Shown one piece after another: positions 9,353 through 17,124 of a stretch of 64,000 nt of DNA (positions within the stretch are counted from its first letter, which is position 1; every line of letters starts with the position of its first letter). The stretch is from Prevotella melaninogenica (lineage in GTDB: Bacteria > Bacteroidota > Bacteroidia > Bacteroidales > Bacteroidaceae). The notes beneath the pieces are model-generated. The model saw nothing but the letters and a program-made list of their open reading frames with translations, made no database searches and was not told where the DNA came from. A program made the translations under genes and the position numbers. The DNA is taken from NCBI RefSeq assembly GCF_013267595.1, contig NZ_CP054011.1:1316147-1380146 (forward strand), written 5' to 3'.

Positions 9353-10099
9353 ATGGAATATTCAATGACAACACAGTTCTTCATGGAACTATTAGGAACA
9401 CTGATTCTGGTGCTTTTCGGAGATGGTGTTTGTGCTTGTGTAACGCTGAACAAGAGTAAAGGACAGAACTCGGGATGGATTGTTATCACCATTGCGTGGG
9501 GTCTCGCAGTATGTATGGGTGTGCTTGTTGCAGGTCCTTATACGGGTGCTCACCTTAACCCAGCAGTATCAGCTGGCTTAGCTGCAGCTGGTATGTTCCC
9601 TTGGAGTTCAGTACCAATCTATGCTGCTGGACAAATGATTGGCGGTGTCTTAGGTGCTATCCTCGTGTGGATTTTCTACAAAGACCACTACGATGCAACA
9701 GACAATGATGCTGCGAAGCTTGGTACATTCTGCACCGCTCCAGCCATCCGCAACTATAAATTGAACTTCCTCTGTGAGGTAATTGCGACATTAGTACTTG
9801 TCTTTATCATCATCAGTTTCAGTTCAAAGGGTAACTGCTGTGACCCTAAAAACTTCAAGTTCGGGCTTGCTGCTTTGGGTCCAATCCCTGTTACGCTGCT
9901 AATTATTGCACTCGGAATGTCACTCGGTGGTCCAACTGGATATGCTATGAATCCTGCTCGTGACCTATCACCACGTATCGCACATGCGCTTTGCATGAAG
10001 GGTGACAATGACTGGGCATACGCGTGGGTACCCGTTCTCGGTCCTATGGTTGGCGGTATTATTGCAGGACTTTGCGGTGCTGCCCTCCACCAATTATAA
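9353..10099 (+). CDS. glpF: Glycerol uptake facilitator (aquaglyceroporin, MIP family)
   Basis: 248 residues with six hydrophobic segments and the two half-helix NPA motifs of aquaporins: HLNPAVS at about residue 67 and MNPARD at about residue 199. The aspartate right after the second NPAR is the residue typical of glycerol-conducting channels. It allows passive glycerol entry, trapped by the neighbouring GlpK. An alternative ATG four codons later (MTTQFF, 9365) would remove MEYS. An ordered operon position and exact family length support the call. Confidence 0.94.
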   Translation: MEYSMTTQFFMELLGTLILVLFGDGVCACVTLNKSKGQNSGWIVITIAWGLAVCMGVLVAGPYTGAHLNPAVSAGLAAAGMFPWSSVPIYAAGQMIGGVLGAILVWIFYKDHYDATDNDAAKLGTFCTAPAIRNYKLNFLCEVIATLVLVFIIISFSSKGNCCDPKNFKFGLAALGPIPVTLLIIALGMSLGGPTGYAMNPARDLSPRIAHALCMKGDNDWAYAWVPVLGPMVGGIIAGLCGAALHQL

Positions 10100-10145
10100 T
10101 CCACTTGGCAATAAAAAATTATCAATAACTAAAAACAATACTATT

Positions 10146-11099
10146 ATGAAGAATTTTAAAAGAACCCTTCAACTCGTAGCTGTATTCCTTTTCATTGGTG
10201 CAATACAGCTTTCAGCACAGACCTACAAGTATCAGAAGATTGTAGGATTCACTGATGCTACCAACGCAAAACTTGAGGCTTTCCTCCAATCAACTATCTC
10301 AATGAACATCCGTAAGGTGGCTGTCTTCGATTGTGACGGAACCCTCTTCGGTCAGGTTCCTTACTATCTTGCAGAGGAAGCGCTCTACGAATATGCTCGT
10401 CGCAACTATGCTGGCAAGAAGGATGCTAAGTCTGTTGAGAAGTTCAAGTTAGTTGACAAGATGATAAAAGAGGATGCTATCAGTCGTGAGCGCGACCGTA
10501 TTAAGTTCCTCAGTGGTCTTACTCCAGAAGAGGTACAGCGCATTGGCGACGATTGTTTCCACGAGAAGTATCAGAATAAGTTCTATCCTCAGATGAAGGC
10601 ATTGCTTGCCAACCTTCGCAACTATGGTTTCGAGACATGGGTTATCTCTGCTTCTCCAGAGTTACTCTACCAGCGTTTCTGTGTTGAAGAGCTCGGATTC
10701 CAAGAAGATCGTGTAATTGGTGTGAAGTCACTCGTCACCATGGGCGGTGTCGTTACTGACCAGATTGTATTCCCTTCACCACAAGACGAGGGTAAGGCTG
10801 AGGTTATAAGAACCTTTATCAAGACTCGCCCACTCTTTGCTGCAGGCAACAGTCGCGGCGATATGGAGATGATGAACACTTCAGTGGGTCTGAAACTCAT
10901 TCTTAATCCTGATGACAAGACACCACAGAAGGTGATGGGTGGCAAGACTGTTAAGCAATATTGGGCAGCTGACCCTAACTGTATTACTGAGTACACACGC
11001 GACGTTGTCGAGGGCAACTATAACTGGGCATGTGACGAATACAACGTAAAACAGAATGCTGCTACTGATGTTTCAAACCCTGCTGTAGTCATCTATTAA
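10146..11099 (+). CDS. Exported HAD-superfamily phosphatase (phosphoserine phosphatase-like)
   Basis: 317 residues starting MKNFKRTLQLVAVFLFIGAIQLSAQ, a signal peptide with likely cleavage after LSAQ or LSA. The mature part has HAD motif I as FDCDGTLF (residues about 60-67), motif II as WVISASPELL and motif III/IV as AAGNSRGDMEM, as in subfamily IB phosphatases. Location should be periplasmic. It follows glpF by 46 bases with no terminator between and a hairpin after it, so it is likely the last gene of the glycerol operon. My inference is that it frees glycerol or another alcohol from a phosphomonoester outside the inner membrane for GlpF uptake; the substrate is not shown by the sequence. 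The frame extends upstream to 10002, but that part overlaps glpF and is not used. Confidence 0.85.
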   Translation: MKNFKRTLQLVAVFLFIGAIQLSAQTYKYQKIVGFTDATNAKLEAFLQSTISMNIRKVAVFDCDGTLFGQVPYYLAEEALYEYARRNYAGKKDAKSVEKFKLVDKMIKEDAISRERDRIKFLSGLTPEEVQRIGDDCFHEKYQNKFYPQMKALLANLRNYGFETWVISASPELLYQRFCVEELGFQEDRVIGVKSLVTMGGVVTDQIVFPSPQDEGKAEVIRTFIKTRPLFAAGNSRGDMEMMNTSVGLKLILNPDDKTPQKVMGGKTVKQYWAADPNCITEYTRDVVEGNYNWACDEYNVKQNAATDVSNPAVVIY

Positions 11100-11183
11100 A
11101 ACACAAGTCTCTCTATATATGTAATTTAATTTTAGTATACAGGTTCTATCATTTAATTCACAAGATTGTTTTAAGGATTACAA

Positions 11184-11218
11184 TGAGCCCCAGCCACTGT
11201 GAAAGTAGCTGGGGTTCA
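11184..11218 (+). terminator. Terminator-like hairpin closing the glp operon
   Basis: CCCCAGC (11188-11194) pairs with GCTGGGG (11208-11214), with an inner ACT/AGT pair and weaker outer pairs. The trailing T tract is short, so this is a likely but imperfect intrinsic terminator. It may also serve the convergent oxyR gene. Confidence 0.6.
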
Positions 11219-11261
11219 CTATTCTTATTCCTATTACTTCCCAAAGGAAAGCTATTAAGAT

Positions 11262-12164
11262 TTAACTTTGTAAATCATCAGGTAAGGACTCTTTAATCCT
11301 TTCTGCAAGCATATGGAGCAATGTATGACGAATGAAGTTTGGCGATGTCATCAGTATTATCTCACGAGAAGGAACAGGATGGGCGAAAGGACGTACCAAA
11401 CGATGCTGCTCCGTTGTGAGCTGTGAGAGTGCAAGCTGGGGTATAAAGGTTACTCCCTTACCCTTCTCTACGATACGCATAAAGGTCTCTATGCTTCCTA
11501 AATTATAACTCTTCTTGCTTAACGCAGCCGATTTCAGCTGGCAGAACTTCACCAACTGGTCACGGAAACAATGTCCTTCGTCCAGCAACCACAAGTACTC
11601 TCCCGACAAGTCAGCAGGACGAATAAACTCCTTTTCAAACAATGGGTCGCCTTCTGCTACATAACCGAAGAACTGTTCACGATAAAGCGGTGTACACGAC
11701 ATCTCCTCAAGTCCGTCGACACGTGCCAAGATACCAGCATCTATATCACCCCTGCGAAGTGCCCTGCGCATATCCTCGGTTTTCATCTCCGTTATCCTCA
11801 CATCCATCTCGGGATGTTCATTCATCAACTGTGGGAAGAAGCGCGGAATAAGATAAGGTGCTATCGTCGGTAGCACACCCACCTCAAAGGTACCGGTCAG
11901 CACCTGCCGTTCCTCGTCGATTATCTGCTTGAGTTTCTTTGCACGATTAAGCACCTTCCAAGCCTCCTCAATCACCTTCATACCCGCTTGTGTAGGCTGT
12001 ATCGGTTGACGCTTACGGTCAAAGATTTTCACACCTAATTCGTCTTCTAACTTTTGAATCATCGAACTAAGTGTAGGCTGTGTAACATTGCAGTCATCGG
12101 CTGCCTTTGCAAAATGCTTGAGCCGATAAACTGCCATTACATATTCTAATTGTTGTAGTGTCAT
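11262..12164 (-). CDS. oxyR: Hydrogen peroxide-sensing LysR-type regulator OxyR
   Basis: 300 residues. The N-terminal LysR winged helix (MTLQQLEYVMAVYRLKHFAKA, recognition helix around TQPTLSSMIQKLE) is followed by a substrate-binding fold. The redox pair is visible in GHCFRDQLVKFC, with Cys199 and Cys208 at the same numbering as E. coli OxyR. Oxidation to the disulfide turns OxyR into an activator of peroxide defence genes. The gene is divergent from ahpC-ahpF across a 647-base region holding an OxyR-like box at 12698-12733. I see no second candidate regulator nearby. Confidence 0.93.
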   Translation of the reverse strand: MTLQQLEYVMAVYRLKHFAKAADDCNVTQPTLSSMIQKLEDELGVKIFDRKRQPIQPTQAGMKVIEEAWKVLNRAKKLKQIIDEERQVLTGTFEVGVLPTIAPYLIPRFFPQLMNEHPEMDVRITEMKTEDMRRALRRGDIDAGILARVDGLEEMSCTPLYREQFFGYVAEGDPLFEKEFIRPADLSGEYLWLLDEGHCFRDQLVKFCQLKSAALSKKSYNLGSIETFMRIVEKGKGVTFIPQLALSQLTTEQHRLVRPFAHPVPSREIILMTSPNFIRHTLLHMLAERIKESLPDDLQS

Positions 12165-12342
12165 TCTTATAATACCATGTATAGACTATGACAAAAATAG
12201 ATAAAAAAAGCCAAATAGCCGTCTTATCATCCTGTTTTTATGCTTTATACTCGTCTTTTTCATCCTTTATAGTGAGTGTATACACCTCCAATCACTATAA
12301 ATAAGTATTATTCTTCACCACCTTATAAGTTTCATATCAGTA

Positions 12343-12396
12343 TTCTTCAACACCTAACAACCATCACCCAACAACCAACAAGCCACCACCCACCAA
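12343..12396. repeat. CA-rich repeat fragment (ACCCAACAACC type)
   Basis: TTCTTCAACACCTAACAACC is followed by repeated CACCCAACAACC and CCACCACCCACC. It has the same composition and core as the minisatellite at 1082-1410 and the dgt leader. It stands directly before a CACCAATGGTG-type palindrome array in the oxyR-ahpC space. Confidence 0.65.
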
Positions 12397-12408
12397 GTGT
12401 GTTAACGC

Positions 12409-12470
12409 CCCGCACATGTGGTGCGGAGGCTGAACACCAAGCGTGCGGAGGCTGAACACCAAGCATATTA
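12409..12470. repeat. GC-palindrome array (GTGCGGAGGCTGAACACCAAG), copy 1 of the CACCAATGGTG family
   Basis: Contains GCCCCGCACATGTGGTGC and then two near-identical units of GTGCGGAGGCTGAACACC. Related arrays occur at 16845, 23506, 30953 and 44199. Between this array and the OxyR box (12471-12697) I see only AT-rich sequence with no gene. Confidence 0.7.
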
Positions 12471-12697
12471 AAGGTTAACAACCTTATTATATATGATTCT
12501 ATTGACAACAACTTGTTATGAAGTAAGAATTGTTCTTTTCTTATTCATCTTGCTTTTCAAAGGCAACACGAGCGTTTTCGATTCAATATTGAAGTGCATA
12601 AGTAATTGTTTGATATATTTTTTAGTTGAAGGTAATCTTTTAATTTAGCAAACAATCAAACATAACTTACTGATAATCAACACTGGTAATAAGTCCG

Positions 12698-12733
12698 ATA
12701 GATTTTATTAATCAGCATATAGATTTTATCTAT
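12698..12733 (+). promoter_or_regulatory. Putative OxyR binding site upstream of ahpC
   Basis: Two tandem half-elements: ATAG-N7-TAAT (12698-12712) and a perfect ATAG-N7-CTAT (12719-12733), both with the same N7 (ATTTTAT). They are 21 bases apart, close to the 22-base period of the known OxyR consensus ATAG-N7-CTAT-N7-ATAG-N7-CTAT. The site ends on the -33 element of ahpC, as expected for an activator contacting RNA polymerase. Confidence 0.65.
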
Positions 12734-12763
12734 TGGCTGTAACAATTACAAATACTAACTTTG
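12733..12763 (+). promoter_or_regulatory. ahpC promoter
   Basis: -33 TTGG (12733-12736) and -7 TAACTTTG (12756-12763) with a 19-base spacer. It predicts a leader of about 40 bases to the ATG at 12812. Confidence 0.7.
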
Positions 12764-12811
12764 CATTGCAAAACAAAAAGATTTAATCACATAAATAGTT
12801 TTAAGTAAGAT

Positions 12812-13378
12812 ATGGAACCAATTATTAATGCACACGCACCAGAGTTTACCGTTCAGGCTTTCCAGGACGGACAGTTTAAGACCGTTTCAAGCAAGGATAT
12901 CGAGGGCAAATGGGCACTCTTCTTCTTCTATCCAGCTGACTTCACTTTCGTATGTCCTACAGAGTTGGAGGATTTGGCTGACAAGTACGAGCAGCTCAAG
13001 AGTCTTGGCGTAGAGGTATTCTCAGTAAGTACTGATACTCACTTCGTACACAAGGCATGGCACGATGCTTCTGATAGAATCAAGAAGATTAAGTACACTA
13101 TGCTTGCTGACCCAACTGGCGTATTGAGCCGTGGCTTCGGTGTATACAAAGAGGACGAGGGTTTAGCTTACCGTGGTACATTCCTCGTAAACCCAGAGGG
13201 TCTCGTTAAGATTGCTGAAATCCAAGATAACAGCATCGGTCGTAACGCTGATGAGTTGGTACGTAAGGTTGAAGCTGCGTTGTTCGTTGCTTCTCACGAG
13301 GGTGAGGTTTGCCCAGCTAAGTGGAAGCAGGGCGGCGAAACATTGAAGCCAAGCATCGACCTTGTTGGTAAGCTCTAA
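12812..13378 (+). CDS. ahpC: Alkyl hydroperoxide reductase C (2-Cys peroxiredoxin)
   Basis: 188 residues. The peroxidatic cysteine lies in DFTFVCPTE (Cys48) and the resolving cysteine in EVCPAKW (about Cys167). This is the typical 2-Cys, Prx1/AhpC pattern and length (E. coli AhpC 187). It reduces H2O2 and organic hydroperoxides and is recycled by AhpF encoded just downstream. A hairpin with a T tract lies between the two genes, so ahpC is probably made in excess over ahpF. An OxyR-like box precedes the promoter. Confidence 0.97.
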   Translation: MEPIINAHAPEFTVQAFQDGQFKTVSSKDIEGKWALFFFYPADFTFVCPTELEDLADKYEQLKSLGVEVFSVSTDTHFVHKAWHDASDRIKKIKYTMLADPTGVLSRGFGVYKEDEGLAYRGTFLVNPEGLVKIAEIQDNSIGRNADELVRKVEAALFVASHEGEVCPAKWKQGGETLKPSIDLVGKL

Positions 13379-13426
13379 GACTTAGTTTCTGTAATAACAG
13401 ACATAAAAGTGTCATAGAAGTTATGG

Positions 13427-13467
13427 TGGAGAGATAAGTCTTCGGACTTTGTCTCTCCATTTTTTTT
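13427..13467 (+). terminator. Attenuating terminator between ahpC and ahpF
   Basis: TGGAGAGATAAGTC (13427-13440), a TTCG tetraloop, then GACTTTGTCTCTCCA (13445-13459) and eight T. It is a strong intrinsic terminator by appearance. No independent TAnnTTTG promoter is obvious before ahpF, so read-through probably feeds ahpF. Confidence 0.85.
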
Positions 13468-13495
13468 ATAATATATAGAGAAATTTACAAGCCCC

Positions 13496-15049
13496 ATGTT
13501 AGATTCAAGCATACTCGAACAGGTGAAGGGCGTCTTTGCTTCGCTCTCATCTAATATAACCCTTAGCGTTACTCGCAATAGTAATGATGAGAACTCAGCA
13601 GAGTTTTCGTCTTTCGTAGAGGATATTGCCTCTACTTCTGACAAGATAAAGACAGTTTATCTGGAAGGAGAACAGTTCTCCTTCAGTATTCTTCGCAATG
13701 GTGAAGAGACTGGTATCAGCTTCCGTGGTATACCAAATGGTCACGAGTTTACCTCGTTGCTCCTTGCTATTCTTAACTCTGACGGACAGGGTAAGAACCT
13801 TCCTGACGAGGCAATAGCTGCACGTATCAAGTCGCTAAAGGGTGAAATCCGCCTTCAGACCTACGTATCACTCACCTGTACAAACTGTCCTGACGTTGTT
13901 CAGGCACTCAACGTAATGGCGCTTATCAACCCAAATATTAGCAATGAGATGGTTGATGGCGGTCTTTGTCAGGATGAAATACAACGTTTGAACATACAAG
14001 GCGTACCTTCTGTGTACGTTAATGGGGAGCCATTGCACACTGGTCGTGGTGATCTTGGAATCCTTCTGCAGGAGTTGGAGGACAAAGTTGGTACCGATCA
14101 TGATGAAAATGCGGTGCAAACAGTACGCGAATATGATGTTATCGTACTCGGTGGTGGTCCTGCTGGAGCATCTTCTGCTATCTACTCTGCCCGCAAAGGC
14201 TTGCGCGTAGCTATCGTTGCGGAGCGCATTGGAGGACAGGTAAACGACACAACAGGTATCGAGAACCTTATTTCTGTCACAAAGACAACTGGTACACAGC
14301 TTGCTGCTGACCTCCGCACCCATATCAATGAATATTCAATAGATGTATTCGACAATCGTAAGGTGGTATCAACCAACTTGAAAGAGGCTATTAAGACTGT
14401 TTCTGTTCGTGGTGGTGAGACCTTTACCGCACCTGCTATCGTAATCGCAACAGGTGCAAGCTGGCGCCGTCTTGGTCTGCCAGATGAGGAGAAATACATC
14501 GGTCATGGTGAGCATTTCTGCCCTCATTGCGATGGTCCTTTCTACAAAGGTAAGGACGTAGCAGTCATCGGTGGTGGTAACTCTGGTATCGAAGCAGCCA
14601 TTGACTTGGCTGGTATCTGCCGCCACGTGACCGTACTTGAGTTTGCTGATGCTATGCGTGCTGATGAGGTTCTACAGCAGAAAGTAGCCAGTCTGCCTAA
14701 TGTTGAGGTGTTCCTTTCTACCCAGACAACAGCCCTCTTGGGTGATGGTCAGAAGCTATCGGGTATCAGAGTGAAGGACCGCACCAATGATGAGGAGCGC
14801 GAAATTGCCTTAGATGGTGTCTTTGTTCAGATTGGCTTGTCGCCAAACAGCGATGCTTTCAAGGATCAAGTAGAGGTTACTCCTCGCAATGAGATTATCG
14901 TTGATGCAACCAACCGCACAAGTCTGAGTGGCGTATATGCTGCTGGTGACGTTACGACGGTGCCTTACAAACAGATTACAATCGCTATGGGAGAAGGTGC
15001 TAAGGCTGCCCTTTCAGCCTTTGACGACCGTATCCGTGGCGTGATATAA
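13496..15049 (+). CDS. ahpF: Alkyl hydroperoxide reductase subunit F (AhpC reductase)
   Basis: 517 residues. The N-terminal double thioredoxin-like domain has CTNC (Cys127/Cys130). It is followed by a thioredoxin reductase-like module with the FAD loop VLGGGPAGASSA (about 212-223), a CPHC redox centre (about 342-345) and an NAD(P)H loop VIGGGNSGIEAA. AhpF carries electrons from NADH through FAD and both disulfides to AhpC. Length matches the family (521 in E. coli). It lies 117 bases after ahpC, past an attenuator hairpin. Confidence 0.96.
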   Translation: MLDSSILEQVKGVFASLSSNITLSVTRNSNDENSAEFSSFVEDIASTSDKIKTVYLEGEQFSFSILRNGEETGISFRGIPNGHEFTSLLLAILNSDGQGKNLPDEAIAARIKSLKGEIRLQTYVSLTCTNCPDVVQALNVMALINPNISNEMVDGGLCQDEIQRLNIQGVPSVYVNGEPLHTGRGDLGILLQELEDKVGTDHDENAVQTVREYDVIVLGGGPAGASSAIYSARKGLRVAIVAERIGGQVNDTTGIENLISVTKTTGTQLAADLRTHINEYSIDVFDNRKVVSTNLKEAIKTVSVRGGETFTAPAIVIATGASWRRLGLPDEEKYIGHGEHFCPHCDGPFYKGKDVAVIGGGNSGIEAAIDLAGICRHVTVLEFADAMRADEVLQQKVASLPNVEVFLSTQTTALLGDGQKLSGIRVKDRTNDEEREIALDGVFVQIGLSPNSDAFKDQVEVTPRNEIIVDATNRTSLSGVYAAGDVTTVPYKQITIAMGEGAKAALSAFDDRIRGVI

Positions 15050-15085
15050 TAGTAAAATTTTCTCTGACTTGAGTATATGTTGAGC

Positions 15086-15134
15086 CCGATGAGGCAAGTG
15101 TGATATTTCTTCACCTTGTCCATCGGACCTTTTT
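15086..15134 (+). terminator. Terminator after ahpF
   Basis: CCGATGAGGCAAG and CTTGTCCATCGG pair with small internal mismatches around a loop containing ATATTTC, followed by a CTTTTTC tract. It is 36 bases after the ahpF stop. Confidence 0.75.
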
Positions 15135-15137
15135 CGG

Positions 15138-15270
15138 TTAATTCTAAATTCACAATTCAGAATTCATAATTATGATTACTTTGGTAATTCATAATGCATA
15201 ATTCAAATTTCATAATTATGATTAGCCTTAATTCAAAATTCATAATTCAAAATTCATAATTATGATTACT
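15138..15270. repeat. CATAATTATGA/AATTCATAATT array, copy 1
   Basis: Three imperfect units contain AATTCATAATTATGATTA, separated by AATTCAAAATTCATAATTC-like filler. The same family occurs in opposite orientation at 44360-44461. It fills the space between the ahpF terminator and the Xre gene. Confidence 0.75.
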
Positions 15271-15307
15271 GATGATATCGAAAAAGAGGGAGTATAAATA
15301 CAAGACT

Positions 15308-15508
15308 TTAATCGCTTTTTTCAAGTTCAAAAATATCATCTACACGCTTATCGAAAACACGTGCAATCTTCAGACTGAGAACTGTTGAGGGAACATACTT
15401 CTCGCTTTCAATAGCGACAATCGTTTGACGGGACACCCCTATAAGTTCTGCTAATTGCGCTTGGGTCATACGCTTTATTGCCCGCTCTACTCTTATACTA
15501 TTCTTCAT
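15308..15508 (-). CDS. Small Xre-family helix-turn-helix regulator
   Basis: 66 residues that are almost entirely a Cro/CI-type HTH: TQAQLAELIGVSRQTIVAIE spans helices 2-3 at about residues 14-34, and the C-terminal VFDKRVDDIFELE is typical of the YozG-like minimal Xre proteins. Its start overlaps the end of the upstream membrane-protein gene by 11 bases, so the two are coupled. Such pairs usually autoregulate, but no operator is obvious. Confidence 0.88.
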   Translation of the reverse strand: MKNSIRVERAIKRMTQAQLAELIGVSRQTIVAIESEKYVPSTVLSLKIARVFDKRVDDIFELEKSD

Positions 15509-15989
15509 TATCTATTCTCCTTTTATGTAATTCGTAAAGAAAACGGAAGTGAAACAGCAGAAATATGCTGAACATTGATAGCATTAACAAAGTGATGTAA
15601 ACCATTCCAAAGCAGAACCACGTGAAGATTACAAAGAAAATCGTATTTACTTTCAGTGCCCATACTAATGAACGCATACGGAGATGTTCAACATATTCAT
15701 CCTCAACTCTTTCCTTTGAAAATGCTATCATATATAGAGAGATAAAGGTCAAGCAGTAAACAAGTTCAGAAAACATGTCTTCCTGCGCAAAATAGAAGAA
15801 AGAACGTCCCTCTTGTTCTGGAGCAAAGAAATTCAGGTTTCCAATGTGTAAGGTAATAAAACTCAGTCTGTCATCATTAAACCAGTCATTAATACCTAAC
15901 CAAGAAACCATAATCATGACACTACAAGGGATAAAAATAAACCAACCAACCTTCCTAAAGATGTGGGGTAAAAGATAATCTGTTTTCAT
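15498..15989 (-). CDS. Four-helix membrane protein paired with the Xre regulator
   Basis: 163 residues with about four hydrophobic stretches (near residues 13-30, 70-86, 108-128 and 130-150) and a basic C-terminus (FLYELHKRRIDNEE). No catalytic motif is seen. It overlaps the small Xre gene by 11 bases. Bacteroidetes and Firmicutes often carry such a membrane protein/minimal Xre pair; the function is not known to me. A single transcript starting upstream of 15989 is likely. Confidence 0.7.
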   Translation of the reverse strand: MKTDYLLPHIFRKVGWFIFIPCSVMIMVSWLGINDWFNDDRLSFITLHIGNLNFFAPEQEGRSFFYFAQEDMFSELVYCLTFISLYMIAFSKERVEDEYVEHLRMRSLVWALKVNTIFFVIFTWFCFGMVYITLLMLSMFSIFLLFHFRFLYELHKRRIDNEE

Positions 15990-16125
15990 AAAGTAGCTTT
16001 TTTAATTAATAAGTAAAGATATCTATCACACCACAAAAGTAACACTTACTTTTCTAAAAGTCAAGTAAACTATACAAAAAGATTGCTTTAACAGCCTCGC
16101 AATTAACCTATATTCACATTAAAAG

Positions 16126-16719
16126 CTATTTCTTCAGTTCTTTTTGCTCATTCTTTTTCTGGATAGAATCAGCTTTTAGTTCCAACTGTGTCTGTCGATA
16201 GGCCTTGAGGATAGGGTCTTCCTTATCCTCTAAACCGTCCATTTTCTTGAAAACTTCACGTAGCTTCTCAACATGCTTACGGTCTCTACGTAACCGTTTA
16301 TCAAGCATAAGCCCAACATCAAACTCTAATAGGGAATGGGCTGGCTTCTTTTCTAAGATGTCTCGCTTCGGCATCTTCTTCAACAGTTCACGCCCATCAA
16401 CAACTTGCTTTCCTATTACCACTACCTCATCCAAATAATGTTCTGCAGGGAAAAGGAAGACAGTATCACGCAAAACCTCACTCCGAAACAACTTCTCTGG
16501 TGCATAACCTTTCTTTTTAAAGGTAGCTGTTTGGAATGAATCAGGTAGGTTAATGATTCCTTGCCATGTAGTTAGTCCCACATTCTTCCCATCCACACTG
16601 ACCAACACATCACGTATCGGAAAGTGCGTAGCCCCATCACATACCAGCACTTTTTGTGCCTGAACTGACGAGAATGGTAGCAAAAGCCACAAAAAAAATA
16701 GAACAAGTCGTATCTGCAT
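16126..16719 (-). CDS. Secreted protein with carboxypeptidase-regulatory-like N-terminal domain
   Basis: 197 residues from the ATG at 16719; a GTG three codons earlier is less likely. A signal peptide (IRLVLFFLWLLLPFSSVQAQ) is followed by a beta-sandwich like the CarboxypepD_reg fold (VLVCDGATHFPIRDVLVSVDG) found at the start of TonB-dependent receptors and surface proteins. DEVVVIGKQV resembles the segment linking that fold to a plug domain, but no receptor follows. The C-terminal third is highly charged and helical, ending in a Lys-rich tail. It may be a stand-alone envelope protein. A TAAGTTTG promoter box lies at 16739-16746. Confidence 0.65.
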   Translation of the reverse strand: MQIRLVLFFLWLLLPFSSVQAQKVLVCDGATHFPIRDVLVSVDGKNVGLTTWQGIINLPDSFQTATFKKKGYAPEKLFRSEVLRDTVFLFPAEHYLDEVVVIGKQVVDGRELLKKMPKRDILEKKPAHSLLEFDVGLMLDKRLRRDRKHVEKLREVFKKMDGLEDKEDPILKAYRQTQLELKADSIQKKNEQKELKK

Positions 16720-16738
16720 AACTATCACTTCGACACAG

Positions 16739-16746
16739 CAAACTTA
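16739..16746 (-). promoter_or_regulatory. -7 box for the secreted protein gene
   Basis: TAAGTTTG on the minus strand, 20 bases before the ATG at 16719. An upstream TTTTGTG is too close for a standard -33, so only the -7 element is convincing. Confidence 0.45.
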
Positions 16747-16844
16747 CACAAAAGTTTTCTCATTTAGCTTCCTCCGTAATTATTTTTATCATAAAAGCAG
16801 ATGGTTGTAACATTGTTTAAGAGTGAAAGAGCCCATGTTTTATC

Positions 16845-16890
16845 AACGTGCGAAGGGCCAGCACCAATGGTGCGGATGGTGAATACATAC
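16845..16890. repeat. CACCAATGGTG palindrome, copy 2
   Basis: ACGTGCGAAGGGCCAGCACC is followed by AATGGTGCGGATGGTGAATAC, a single palindromic unit of the family. The remainder of 16747-17053 is AT-rich and shows no gene. Confidence 0.65.
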
Positions 16891-17047
16891 GGAGTCATTA
16901 AACACAAGAAAACCTATTGGTCACGAAGAAGCCTAAAGAAGAGCAGAACTTTATGCCATAAAGTTCAATAGTAGTATCACTCGGAATGTCGGATAAGCAG
17001 AAAGAGAACAGTCTATTGCTTTATCAAATTATGCTTTTCAAACTATT

Positions 17048-17085
17048 AAAAAAGGCATCTGCGTAGCTACTTTACGACAGATGCC
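17048..17085 (-). terminator. Terminator of the P-type ATPase gene
   Basis: On the minus strand GGCATCTG and CAGATGCC pair around a TCG...CGA-closed loop and are followed by six T. It lies 40 bases past the stop. Confidence 0.8.
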
Positions 17086-17124
17086 AAATTATGTTCATGA
17101 AAATAAATCGAGTGGAACGCCTTT

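Noticed and set aside
10002..10145. N-terminal extension of the HAD phosphatase
   Set aside because: It overlaps glpF in another frame and would bury the signal peptide.
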